DNA of 11,098 nt from Acidobacteriota bacterium (lineage in GTDB: Bacteria; Acidobacteriota; Terriglobia; Terriglobales; Acidobacteriaceae), in the NCBI GenBank assembly GCA_019247235.1, contig JAFAPG010000580.1, positions 1-11,098 on the forward strand, written 5' to 3'. Under the pieces are notes generated by a model. It ran no database searches and was not told the origin of the DNA. It was given only the letters and a program-made list of their open reading frames with translations. Below, in pieces: positions 1 to 7,240 of this stretch. Numbering within the stretch: position 1 is the first letter of the stretch; every line of letters starts with the position of its first letter. Position numbers and translations under genes: made by a program.

Positions 1-3000
1 GTCGCGGACGGGGACCTCCAACAAAACCTGACGGTGCAAGCGAAGGGCGAGGTGGCGGCGCTCGCCGACGCCATCAACAACATGACCGATACGCTGGCGA
101 CGTTTGCCGACCAGGTCACCACTGTGGCCCGAGAAGTTGGTGTTGAAGGTCGGCTCGGTGGACAAGCCAACGTCCCGGGGGCGGCTGGCACTTGGAAGGA
201 TCTGACCGGAAATGTGAACCTACTGGCGGATAATCTCACCAACCAAGTCCGCGCCATCGCCGAAGTCGCGACCGCCGTCACCAAAGGAGACTTGACCCGC
301 TCGATTCAAGTGGAAGCGCGCGGCGAGGTAGCCGAGCTCAAAGACAACATCAATACCATGATCAACAACCTCCGTTTGACAACGGAGCGAAATACCGAGC
401 AGGACTGGCTCAAGACCAATCTGGCGCGCTTCACTGGCATGTTACAGGGGCAACGCGACCTCGGCACGGTGGGGCGAATGCTACTTTCAGAGCTCGCCCC
501 CTTGGTCAGCGCCCAACAAGGGGTCATCTACCAAATGGAAGGAGATGATGCTGGAGGCATGGTCCTGCTTTCCGCCTTTGCCGGCGATGGACAAGATGGC
601 CACCTGCGTCGTTTGACCCTAGGCGAAGGCCTCATTGGCCAGTGCGCAGTCGAAAAGCGCCGAATGCTCATTACCGATCTTCCCACCGACCGCACCATGA
701 GCATCCGCTCCGGTCTGATCGAGGCGGTGCCACGCAATGTCATCGTGCTGCCCATTCTTTTTGAAGACCGGGTAAAAGCGGTCATCGAACTGGCCTCGCT
801 CAGTCTGTTCACGGCTTCGCACCTGGCATTTCTTGAGCAGCTCACCTCAAGCATCGGCATCGTGCTCAACAGCATTGAAGCCACCATGCAGACTGAAGGA
901 TTGCTGAAACAGTCGCAGCAGTTAGCCGCCGAACTTCAAGCCCAACAGAAAGAACTGCAGCAGACCAACGAACAGCTGGCACAAAAAGCGCAGCAGCTCG
1001 CCGAACAAAACGTAGAGGTGGAACGTAAGAATCAGGAGATTGAGCAAGCCCGTCGCGCCTTAGAAGAGAAGGCCAAAGAACTGGCTCTCACTTCAAAGTA
1101 CAAATCGGAATTCTTGGCCAACATGTCGCACGAGCTGCGCACCCCGCTCAACAGTATTCTGGTCCTCGGCCAGCAGCTCAGCGACAACCCCGACGGCAAT
1201 CTGACCATGAAGCAGGTTGAATTCGCACGCACCATCCACGCTGCCGGAACCGACCTGCTGAACCTAATCAGTGACATTCTGGACCTCTCCAAGATTGAGT
1301 CGGGAACCGTATCGGTCGACGCCGAAGAGGTGTTCTTCAACAGCCTACTCGACGCCGTGGCCCGCCCCTTCCGGCACGAGGCGGAGAACAGGCGCCTCTC
1401 CTTTGAAATCCAGACCGATGCCCATTTGGCGCGCAGCATGGTCACCGATTCAAAACGCCTGCAGCAGGTACTCAAGAATCTGCTTTCGAATGCCTTCAAA
1501 TTTACCGAACAAGGCGGCGTCCGCCTTTCTGTTATGACGAGCGCGACCGGCTGGAGCGAGGATCATCCGATTCTCTCCAAAGCGGCCTCGGTGATTGCTT
1601 TTGAAGTCGCCGACAGTGGTATTGGTATCCCGGCGGAAAAGCAACGTATCATCTTTGAGGCCTTCCAGCAGGCCGATGCCGGCACCAGCCGCAAGTACGG
1701 AGGTACAGGCTTGGGCTTGGCTATCAGCCGTGAGTTAGCCAGCCTTTTGGGAGGAGAAATCCAGCTGCGCAGCGCGCCTGGCAAAGGTAGTACCTTTACC
1801 TTGTACTTGCCTCAGACCTACGTTGGGCCCTCCGGCACGATGCCCAGAGCCATCGAAGCTCTGGATTCCTCCGTGCCACCCCTTCAGTTGTCAAGCGTGA
1901 AGGTGGTCGAGCATCCCAGCGAACATATCGCCGACGACCGGGAGAACCTGCAGCCAGGCGAGGCGGTGCTACTGGTCGTCGAGGATGACCCTCACTACGC
2001 TCGCGTACTATGCGATCTGGCGCGCGACAAAGGCTTTAAAGTCCTGGTGGCGATGCGAGGCTCGGATGCCCTGGCCTTGGCGCGCGAGTACCACCCCACG
2101 GCGGTCTCGCTCGACGTATTCCTTCCCGACATGCTTGGCTGGACGGTGTTAAACCACCTCAAGCAGGATCCGGCCACGCGTCACATTCCTGTACAGATGT
2201 TGACTTTAGACGAAGACCGACATCATGGCTTGGCTCGTGGAGCTTTCGCCTTTGTGACCAAGCCGACTACTTCACAGGCCCTCGAACAAGCGCTGGCCCG
2301 AATTAAGGAGTATGCCTCATCCCGGCGCAAGCGCCTTCTGGTGGTTGAAGACAATCCGGCTGAGCAACTCAGTATTAAAGAACTGCTCGGCTATGACGAC
2401 ATTGACGTCTCCGTCGTGGGCAGCGGCAGTGAAGCACTTGAATCCATTGCCGGTGGGCAGTTTGATTGCGTGGTACTCGACCTGCGCCTTCCGGATATGT
2501 CCGGCTTCGACGTGCTAGAACGATTGCGCGACACGCCTGGATTAAGCGATCTGCCGGTAGTAGTTTTCACTGGAAAGGAACTATCTCCGGAAGAAGACGC
2601 CAGGCTGCACACGTTGGCGCGTAGCGTTGTCGTTAAGGGCGTAGAGTCTCCAGAGAGGTTGCTCGACGAGACCGCCCTATTTCTTCACCGCATCGTAGGA
2701 AACCTACCCACAGAAAAGCAGAAGATGCTCGATCGCCTACACCGCTCCGATGAAGCTCTGGTGGGTCGCAAGGTGCTCATAGTTGATGACGACGTACGTA
2801 ATATTTTCGCACTCAGCAGCGTCCTGGAACGTCGGGGAATGACGGTGCTCACGGCAGGAACCGGTCGAGAGGCAATTTCCACGCTGGAGTCCACCTCCGA
2901 CCTCGCTATTGTGCTTATGGACATCATGATGCCGGAAATGGACGGGTATGAAACCATGCAGGTGATTCGCCAGAACCCCTCCTTCCGGCGGCTACCCATC

Positions 3001-3132
3001 ATTGCCCTGACGGCCAAAGCTATGAAAGGTGATCGCGAGAAGTGTCTGGAGGCGGGAGCCTCGGAGTATTTGGCTAAACCGGTCAATACCGAGCAGCTGC
3101 TATCCTCACTTCGGATGTGGCTCCACCGCTGA
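1..3132 (+). CDS. Hybrid histidine kinase with HAMP repeats, GAF, kinase core and three receiver domains (5' partial)
   Basis: Sensor kinase that should autophosphorylate on a histidine and pass phosphate to its own receivers. The frame is open from base 1, so the N-terminus is missing; the GTG at 34 is internal to a HAMP unit. Codons are counted from base 1. HAMP units fill codons 1 to about 125, with a 92-codon spacing between two V-x-x-G-D-L motifs (codons 1 and 93). A GAF domain follows (about 153-295), then a Gln/Glu-rich coiled coil (about 300-365). HisKA has the H-box MSHELRTPLN with His at codon 377 (nt 1129-1131). HATPase shows an N-box (LLSNAFKF), G1 (DSGIGIP) and G2 (GGTGLGLAIS). 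Three receivers have phosphoacceptor Asp at codons 705, 827 and 974, each with the partner Thr and Lys (KP in the first and third, KG in the second). No membrane segment is visible, but one could lie upstream. No HPt domain is seen. It heads an operon with the next two genes. The stimulus is unknown. Confidence 0.95.
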   Translation, partial: VADGDLQQNLTVQAKGEVAALADAINNMTDTLATFADQVTTVAREVGVEGRLGGQANVPGAAGTWKDLTGNVNLLADNLTNQVRAIAEVATAVTKGDLTRSIQVEARGEVAELKDNINTMINNLRLTTERNTEQDWLKTNLARFTGMLQGQRDLGTVGRMLLSELAPLVSAQQGVIYQMEGDDAGGMVLLSAFAGDGQDGHLRRLTLGEGLIGQCAVEKRRMLITDLPTDRTMSIRSGLIEAVPRNVIVLPILFEDRVKAVIELASLSLFTASHLAFLEQLTSSIGIVLNSIEATMQTEGLLKQSQQLAAELQAQQKELQQTNEQLAQKAQQLAEQNVEVERKNQEIEQARRALEEKAKELALTSKYKSEFLANMSHELRTPLNSILVLGQQLSDNPDGNLTMKQVEFARTIHAAGTDLLNLISDILDLSKIESGTVSVDAEEVFFNSLLDAVARPFRHEAENRRLSFEIQTDAHLARSMVTDSKRLQQVLKNLLSNAFKFTEQGGVRLSVMTSATGWSEDHPILSKAASVIAFEVADSGIGIPAEKQRIIFEAFQQADAGTSRKYGGTGLGLAISRELASLLGGEIQLRSAPGKGSTFTLYLPQTYVGPSGTMPRAIEALDSSVPPLQLSSVKVVEHPSEHIADDRENLQPGEAVLLVVEDDPHYARVLCDLARDKGFKVLVAMRGSDALALAREYHPTAVSLDVFLPDMLGWTVLNHLKQDPATRHIPVQMLTLDEDRHHGLARGAFAFVTKPTTSQALEQALARIKEYASSRRKRLLVVEDNPAEQLSIKELLGYDDIDVSVVGSGSEALESIAGGQFDCVVLDLRLPDMSGFDVLERLRDTPGLSDLPVVVFTGKELSPEEDARLHTLARSVVVKGVESPERLLDETALFLHRIVGNLPTEKQKMLDRLHRSDEALVGRKVLIVDDDVRNIFALSSVLERRGMTVLTAGTGREAISTLESTSDLAIVLMDIMMPEMDGYETMQVIRQNPSFRRLPIIALTAKAMKGDREKCLEAGASEYLAKPVNTEQLLSSLRMWLHR

Positions 3133-3135
3133 ACT

Positions 3136-3140
3136 AGGAA
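3136..3140 (+). promoter_or_regulatory. Ribosome binding site of the REC-PAS kinase gene
   Basis: AGGAA lies 6 nt before the ATG at 3147, inside the 14-nt gap after the hybrid kinase stop. It fixes the start of the second kinase and supports translation from a shared transcript. Confidence 0.6.
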
Positions 3141-3146
3141 CCGTTC

Positions 3147-4712
3147 ATGATCGCACACGAGGCAGTCGGCATCCTGATGGTCGATGACCAACCAGGGAAA
3201 CTATTAAGTTACGAGGCCATTCTGGAGCCGCTCGGCGAAAAACTATTAAAGGCGAATTCCGGTCGCGAAGCTCTCGAGCATTTGTTACATAACGAAGTTG
3301 CCGTGGTGCTGATGGATGTCAGCATGCCGGAAATGGACGGCTTTCAGCTGGCCGACATGATCCGCGAGCACCCTCGCTTTCAGCGCACGGCGATCATCTT
3401 CATCTCAGCCGTGCATTTAACCGATGTGGATCGTCTCAAAGGTTATGAACGGGGTGCCGTCGACTATATTTCGGTGCCCGTGATTCCCGAACTGCTGCGC
3501 GCGAAAGTCAGCGTCTTTGCTGAACTTTATCGTAAGACGCAACAGCTAGAGCGCTTAAACCGTGAACTGGAACGCCGGGTTGCCGAACGGACCGAGGAGT
3601 TGCGCGAGAGTGAGAGCCAATTTCGCTCTCTCGCCAACTCCATTCCGCAACTGGCCTGGATGGCAAATGCTGAGGCCGCCATGCTCTGGTTCAATCAGAG
3701 GTGGTACGACTATACCGGAACCACGCTCGAGGAGGTGCAGGGCGGAGGTTGGAAGCTTCTGCTTCACCCAGAATACGTCTCCCGCGTCGTAGCCGGCCTC
3801 GACCGTTGCTGGGCCGCCGGGGATGCCTGGGAAGACACCTTTCCTTTACGCGGCCAGGATGGCACCTATCGCTGGTTTTTGTCGCGCGCGTTGCCTATCC
3901 GCGACGCCAGTGGTCATATCGTGCGCTGGTTCGGCACCAACACCGACATTACGGAACGAAAGCAAGCCGAAGAAGCCCTGGTCAAATCAGAACGGCTTGC
4001 CGCCATGGGACGTCTAGCGGGAATTATTGCGCACGAGATCAATAATCCGCTCGAGGCCATCGCCAACGCCTTTTACCTGTTGCGCGATCATCCCTCCTTA
4101 GATGAAGAGGCTCGTTATTATTCGCGTTTGGCGGAGGAAGAATTGTCTAGAGTAGCGCATATCACCAAACAAACCTTGAGCTTCTACCGGGAGTCGCGGC
4201 ACGCCGTGCCTGTGTCTCTCTCGGAGATCCTCGACAACGTCATTGAATTGCAGTCGCGAAGGTTCGAGATGAATCGGATCACCTTGGAAAAACAGTTTAA
4301 GACGCGAGGAACTGTTCAAGGTTTCCCAGTCGAGCTGAAGCAGGTATTTTTGAATATTATCGGCAATGCGGTGCAAGCGATGCCCGAAGGCGGTCGCCTG
4401 CGCATCGCCCTGATTGAATGCTCTGATCCGCGCACTCGAAGAAAGGGGGTCCGCGTCTCGGTGTTCGATACTGGCGTGGGCATTTCCCGCGAGCACAGCA
4501 AAAAAATCTTCGAACCGTTTTTTAGCACCAAGGAAACCAAGGGCACGGGCTTGGGCCTTTGGATCAGCAAAGGCATCATTCAGAAGTACCAAGGCACCAT
4601 TCGCTTCCGCAGCGTGCGATTTGCTAAGGGGAACGTAACCTGCTTCTCCATCTTCATTCCCGCGGCGGCGGCGATCGAAAGCCCGGAACTTGCCGGAGTT
4701 TTGGTAGCGTAA
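3147..4712 (+). CDS. REC-PAS-HisKA-HATPase sensor kinase
   Basis: Soluble 521-residue kinase with an N-terminal receiver. The receiver (about 1-125) has acidic residues D13/D14, phosphoacceptor D57 in LMDVSMPEMDG, and S87. The usual Lys-Pro near its end is Val-Pro (V110-P111), so the conserved Lys is absent. A helical linker (about 126-150) leads to a PAS domain (about 155-275) ending in the typical D-I-T-E-R-K. The dimerisation helix carries H296 in IIAHEINNPLEAI, an H-box variant with N-N-P instead of R-T-P. The ATPase domain shows an N-box (NIIGNAVQAM), G1 (DTGVGI) and G2 (GTGLGLWIS). There is no transmembrane segment, so it probably acts in the cytoplasm, receiving phosphate or protein contact at REC and a ligand or redox cue at PAS. 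It lies 14 nt after the hybrid kinase and 19 nt before the single receiver, so the three are probably co-transcribed. Its partner is not proven; the downstream receiver is the obvious candidate. Confidence 0.93.
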   Translation: MIAHEAVGILMVDDQPGKLLSYEAILEPLGEKLLKANSGREALEHLLHNEVAVVLMDVSMPEMDGFQLADMIREHPRFQRTAIIFISAVHLTDVDRLKGYERGAVDYISVPVIPELLRAKVSVFAELYRKTQQLERLNRELERRVAERTEELRESESQFRSLANSIPQLAWMANAEAAMLWFNQRWYDYTGTTLEEVQGGGWKLLLHPEYVSRVVAGLDRCWAAGDAWEDTFPLRGQDGTYRWFLSRALPIRDASGHIVRWFGTNTDITERKQAEEALVKSERLAAMGRLAGIIAHEINNPLEAIANAFYLLRDHPSLDEEARYYSRLAEEELSRVAHITKQTLSFYRESRHAVPVSLSEILDNVIELQSRRFEMNRITLEKQFKTRGTVQGFPVELKQVFLNIIGNAVQAMPEGGRLRIALIECSDPRTRRKGVRVSVFDTGVGISREHSKKIFEPFFSTKETKGTGLGLWISKGIIQKYQGTIRFRSVRFAKGNVTCFSIFIPAAAAIESPELAGVLVA

Positions 4713-4721
4713 ACCTAGATC

Positions 4722-4726
4722 GGGAG
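4722..4726 (+). promoter_or_regulatory. Ribosome binding site of the single-domain receiver gene
   Basis: GGGAG sits 5 nt before the ATG at 4732, within the 19-nt gap after the REC-PAS kinase stop. It supports the chosen start and an operon arrangement. Confidence 0.55.
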
Positions 4727-4731
4727 CTGTT

Positions 4732-5109
4732 ATGGTGAAATCTCGGCCCGTAATTTTGTGTGTGGATGACGAAGAGAATTCGCTGCTTCTCAGAAAACTG
4801 GTCCTGCAGAAAGCCGGCTATGAGGTGCTCACGGCGACTTCAGGGAAAGAGGCCTTGCAGCTTACCGATTCCCGCACAGTCGATCTGATTGTCTCCGACC
4901 ACTTGATGCCGGGCATGAATGGAACAGAATTAGCCCAGCTGATAAAAGCACATTTTCCCCGTCTTCCCATCGTCTTGATCTCGGGCATCAACGAGATTCC
5001 CGTAGGCGCGCATGTGGCCGATGCTTTCTTGAGCAAGATCGAAGGACCAGCCGCCTTGTGTAAAGAAATCGCGAGCGTATTAACCTCTGCCGGGGCGTGC
5101 GCCACCTGA
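4732..5109 (+). CDS. Single-domain response regulator (CheY-like receiver)
   Basis: A 125-residue protein made only of a receiver domain. Visible landmarks are the acidic pair D12/D13, phosphoacceptor D56 in IVSDHLMPGMNG, the Ser of VLISG, and a Lys in FLSKIEGP, so phosphorylation chemistry looks intact. There is no effector domain. Proteins of this type act by binding a partner or as a shuttle or sink in a phosphorelay. It is the last gene of the signalling operon, 19 nt behind the REC-PAS kinase, which makes that kinase or the hybrid kinase its likely phosphodonor. That pairing is inferred from position. The secreted-protein gene follows closely, 65 nt from stop to preferred start. Confidence 0.9.
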   Translation: MVKSRPVILCVDDEENSLLLRKLVLQKAGYEVLTATSGKEALQLTDSRTVDLIVSDHLMPGMNGTELAQLIKAHFPRLPIVLISGINEIPVGAHVADAFLSKIEGPAALCKEIASVLTSAGACAT

Positions 5110-5174
5110 TCCAAGCCGCCGTGCCCGGTACACTCGATCTCCACAGAAATCAAGATTTCAGCATCCAATCTGCC

Positions 5175-6125
5175 ATGAGAAGCATACCGGTGCTGGCACT
5201 CGCCATGCTCGGCGCGGCACTCCCCGCACGCCCGACCCAATCTCCTGCGGCTGGAAAGGCGAGTGTCCAGGTGGAAATGCACAACGTGCTCTACCACTTC
5301 ACCCCTTCAATCTCCGTTCACATCGTGAACTTGCAAGGACATCTAGTTTCGACTGAGAAACAGGGGATACCGATCTTCGACGATGCCAACTCCTTCCTCT
5401 TGGTCATTCATTCGGCGGAAATCTCGATCACCACCGATTCGCTCGCTTCTGCATTGAACGAGTATGTGCTGGCTTCGCCCGACGCTCCCTTGAAGGAAAT
5501 CCATATCACCACTCGTGGCGACAAACTCAGGATTCGCGGACGCCTACATTCTAAAGGCGACGTTCCCTTCGAGACTGAGGGCTCTCTCGCCGTAACCTCA
5601 GAAGGCGAGATTCGGGTGCACACGGAAAAATTGAGAGCCGCACATATCCCCCTCAAGGGCTTGATGGACCTGCTGGGGGAGACAGTTGCGAAAATGATCG
5701 ATACCCGGAGAATCCAAGGTCTGCGCGCGGAAAAAGACGACCTTATTCTAGTAGCCACGGAGCTATTCCCTCCTCCGCATATCCAAGGATCCTTGAGCGC
5801 TATCTCAGTCCACGAAAACCAGATCGTCCAGCAGTTTGGTACAGCCGTCTCGCTCAAGGCCAAAATCTCTGGCAACTACATGGCATATCGGGGGGGACAA
5901 CTCCGATTTGGGAAAATAACGCTAAGCGATACCGATCTAGTTCTAATCGATATGAATCCCTCAGATCCCTTTGATTTCTACCTCGACCACTATAAAGACC
6001 AGCTGGTTGCCGGATATACCAAAACCACACCCAGCTTTGGTCTGCGCGCATATTTTCGCGATTACAACAAACTTCCGTCGGCCCCAACCAGGCGGTCACG
6101 CGCTAGAACCAGCCCGCAGCAATAG
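5175..6125 (+). CDS. Secreted protein of unknown function, possibly LmeA/DUF2993-like
   Basis: I do not recognise this gene with certainty. The ATG at 5175 is preferred because it immediately begins a signal peptide (M-R-S, then the hydrophobic IPVLALAMLGAALPA, with a likely cut near A-R-P). The frame is open back to a GTG at 5097, but that would put 26 non-hydrophobic residues before the signal and overlap the receiver gene. No good ribosome site precedes 5175. The mature part (about 290 residues) has no transmembrane helix and no lipobox Cys. It consists of alternating beta-type strands, many of the form I-H-I-T-T-R-G-D-K-L-R-I-R-G, followed by a helix (GLMDLLGETVAKMI). This strand-rich pattern recalls the LmeA/DUF2993 lipid-binding fold, but only by eye. 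The C-terminal third has an aromatic stretch (PFDFYLDHY, then LRAYFRDYN) and a basic tail. It is probably periplasmic or surface-exposed. It may ride on the signalling operon transcript, but the 65-nt gap leaves that open. Confidence 0.72.
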   Translation: MRSIPVLALAMLGAALPARPTQSPAAGKASVQVEMHNVLYHFTPSISVHIVNLQGHLVSTEKQGIPIFDDANSFLLVIHSAEISITTDSLASALNEYVLASPDAPLKEIHITTRGDKLRIRGRLHSKGDVPFETEGSLAVTSEGEIRVHTEKLRAAHIPLKGLMDLLGETVAKMIDTRRIQGLRAEKDDLILVATELFPPPHIQGSLSAISVHENQIVQQFGTAVSLKAKISGNYMAYRGGQLRFGKITLSDTDLVLIDMNPSDPFDFYLDHYKDQLVAGYTKTTPSFGLRAYFRDYNKLPSAPTRRSRARTSPQQ

Positions 6126-6412
6126 GCAATCAGCAAAATAAGCCCGCTTCTGAAATTGCGGGGGATGATCCCAGTGATCTTCGCATTCTCTCTCGAGAAT
6201 TTTAAGGTTTATTGTCAAGAGAGAGCCGTTTCGGGCTTCCAGCCGGTATTAGAGGAGATTGGCATTGTAGGTACCAATCGGCCCAAAATGACGAGAATCG
6301 CATATCCTGGCCGAAGTATTTTACCTAGACGCGCTGCCATCGAAGACCCGGCGCACGGATTTTCTTCGAAGGCCAGCCGAGTTATCCCTTTGAGATTTTA
6401 CCGAGCACCACG
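6126..6412. other. Convergent intergenic spacer, no credible gene
   Basis: This 287-nt stretch separates the + strand secreted-protein gene from the minus-strand modA. It contains only weak inverted repeats: a 5-bp stem at 6143-6147/6158-6162, GATTGG/CCAATC at 6257-6262/6274-6279, and a 7-bp stem at 6340-6346/6363-6369. None is followed by a T-run on either strand, so I do not call a terminator. A 92-codon open frame starting with TTG at 6156 runs into modA antisense and looks spurious. Confidence 0.5.
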
Positions 6413-7180
6413 CTACGGTATTTCAAAGCCATAGCTTCTGAGCAGCTGTGCGGCTGCCGGTGTTTTCAGGAAGGTTAAAAATTGAGTGGCCGCCTCCTGA
6501 TTCCGCGAGGAACGCAAGACCACGCACGCCTGGACAAGGGGTTGGTAGTCCGCGGTGGGAATTTCGGCATAGTAGCCTTGATCACGCATATGTGGCGATT
6601 TCGCTAGAGATAACGCAATGATTCCCGCGTCGGCGGCTCCCGAGAGCACAAACGAGGCCGCTTGGGAGACGTTCTCTGCGATCACCAGTTTCCTCTCGAC
6701 GGACTCATAAATATTCTCCTTCTTCAGGGCCGCGACCGCGGCCTGCCCGTATGGAGCGTGTTGTGGATTGGCGATGGCAACTCGCTTAATCGACGAATCT
6801 AGCAACCCGTGCAGCCCGGAACCAAGCTCAACCCTTACTTCCTTTCGCGACCACAGCACAATTTTGCCCCGCGCGTATTCGTAATAGCTCTCGGGTAGCG
6901 CGTGGCCATCGGCTTCGAGAGCTTTCGCATAATCCAGATTGGCAGAAAAGAACATGTCAAAAGGTGCGCCACTTTCCAGCTGATGAAAGAAATCGCCCGA
7001 GGAACCATAGGCGAGCTTTACGCTGATTCCACTGTTTCGCTTGAATTGCTCTCCCAAGACATCGAATGCTGATTGAAGATCGGCGGCCGCGGCCACTCTG
7101 ATCTCTTGCGCCATGCCGGCGCGCCCCAGGAATACGAGCCAGAGCATTGCGGTTAGAATGATTCGAATGATTGTCATCAT
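6413..7180 (-). CDS. modA: Molybdate ABC transporter substrate-binding protein ModA
   Basis: Periplasmic protein that captures molybdate or tungstate for the ModBC importer. The 255 residues match the usual ModA length. The N-terminus is a signal peptide (IIRIILTAMLWLVFLG, likely cut after AGMA before Q-E). The mature protein opens with IRVAAAADLQSAF, the typical first ligand loop. It continues with KLAYGSSGDFF, then GAPFDMFFSAN, then IANPQHAPYGQAA, all characteristic of the family. Two ATGs are adjacent (7180 and 7177). A GAGG at 7182-7185 lies 4 nt before the second, which may be the one used. It lies 60 nt downstream of add on the same strand, so the two could be co-transcribed. No modB or modC follows: the next gene downstream is convergent, so the permease and ATPase must be encoded elsewhere. 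Molybdenum supply fits a purine cluster because xanthine dehydrogenase needs the molybdenum cofactor; that link is inferred. Confidence 0.92.
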   Translation of the reverse strand: MMTIIRIILTAMLWLVFLGRAGMAQEIRVAAAADLQSAFDVLGEQFKRNSGISVKLAYGSSGDFFHQLESGAPFDMFFSANLDYAKALEADGHALPESYYEYARGKIVLWSRKEVRVELGSGLHGLLDSSIKRVAIANPQHAPYGQAAVAALKKENIYESVERKLVIAENVSQAASFVLSGAADAGIIALSLAKSPHMRDQGYYAEIPTADYQPLVQACVVLRSSRNQEAATQFLTFLKTPAAAQLLRSYGFEIP

Positions 7181-7240
7181 GCCTCGGTATACTGCTTTTC
7201 TCCACCTGGTCGGTTGGCAAATCAGCTTGATTTCAGCCCT

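Noticed and set aside
1032..1499. A 155-codon minus-strand frame opposite the kinase core
   Set aside because: The + strand encodes conserved HisKA and coiled-coil sequence. The antisense product is Ser/Arg-rich with no domain.
5097..5174. Upstream extension of the secreted-protein gene to GTG 5097
   Set aside because: It would overlap the receiver gene by 13 nt and bury the signal peptide 26 residues inside the protein.
6143..6162. Hairpin CCCGC/GCGGG after the secreted-protein gene, considered as a terminator
   Set aside because: The stem is only 5 bp with a 10-nt loop and no following T-run.
6340..6369. TCGAAGA/TCTTCGA inverted repeat downstream of modA
   Set aside because: A 7-bp stem with a 16-nt loop and no T-run on either side is too weak to call a terminator or operator.
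6156..6434. A 92-codon + strand open frame in the spacer before modA
   Set aside because: It starts with TTG, has no ribosome site and no recognisable domain, and its end runs antisense into the modA 3' end. It is most likely chance.
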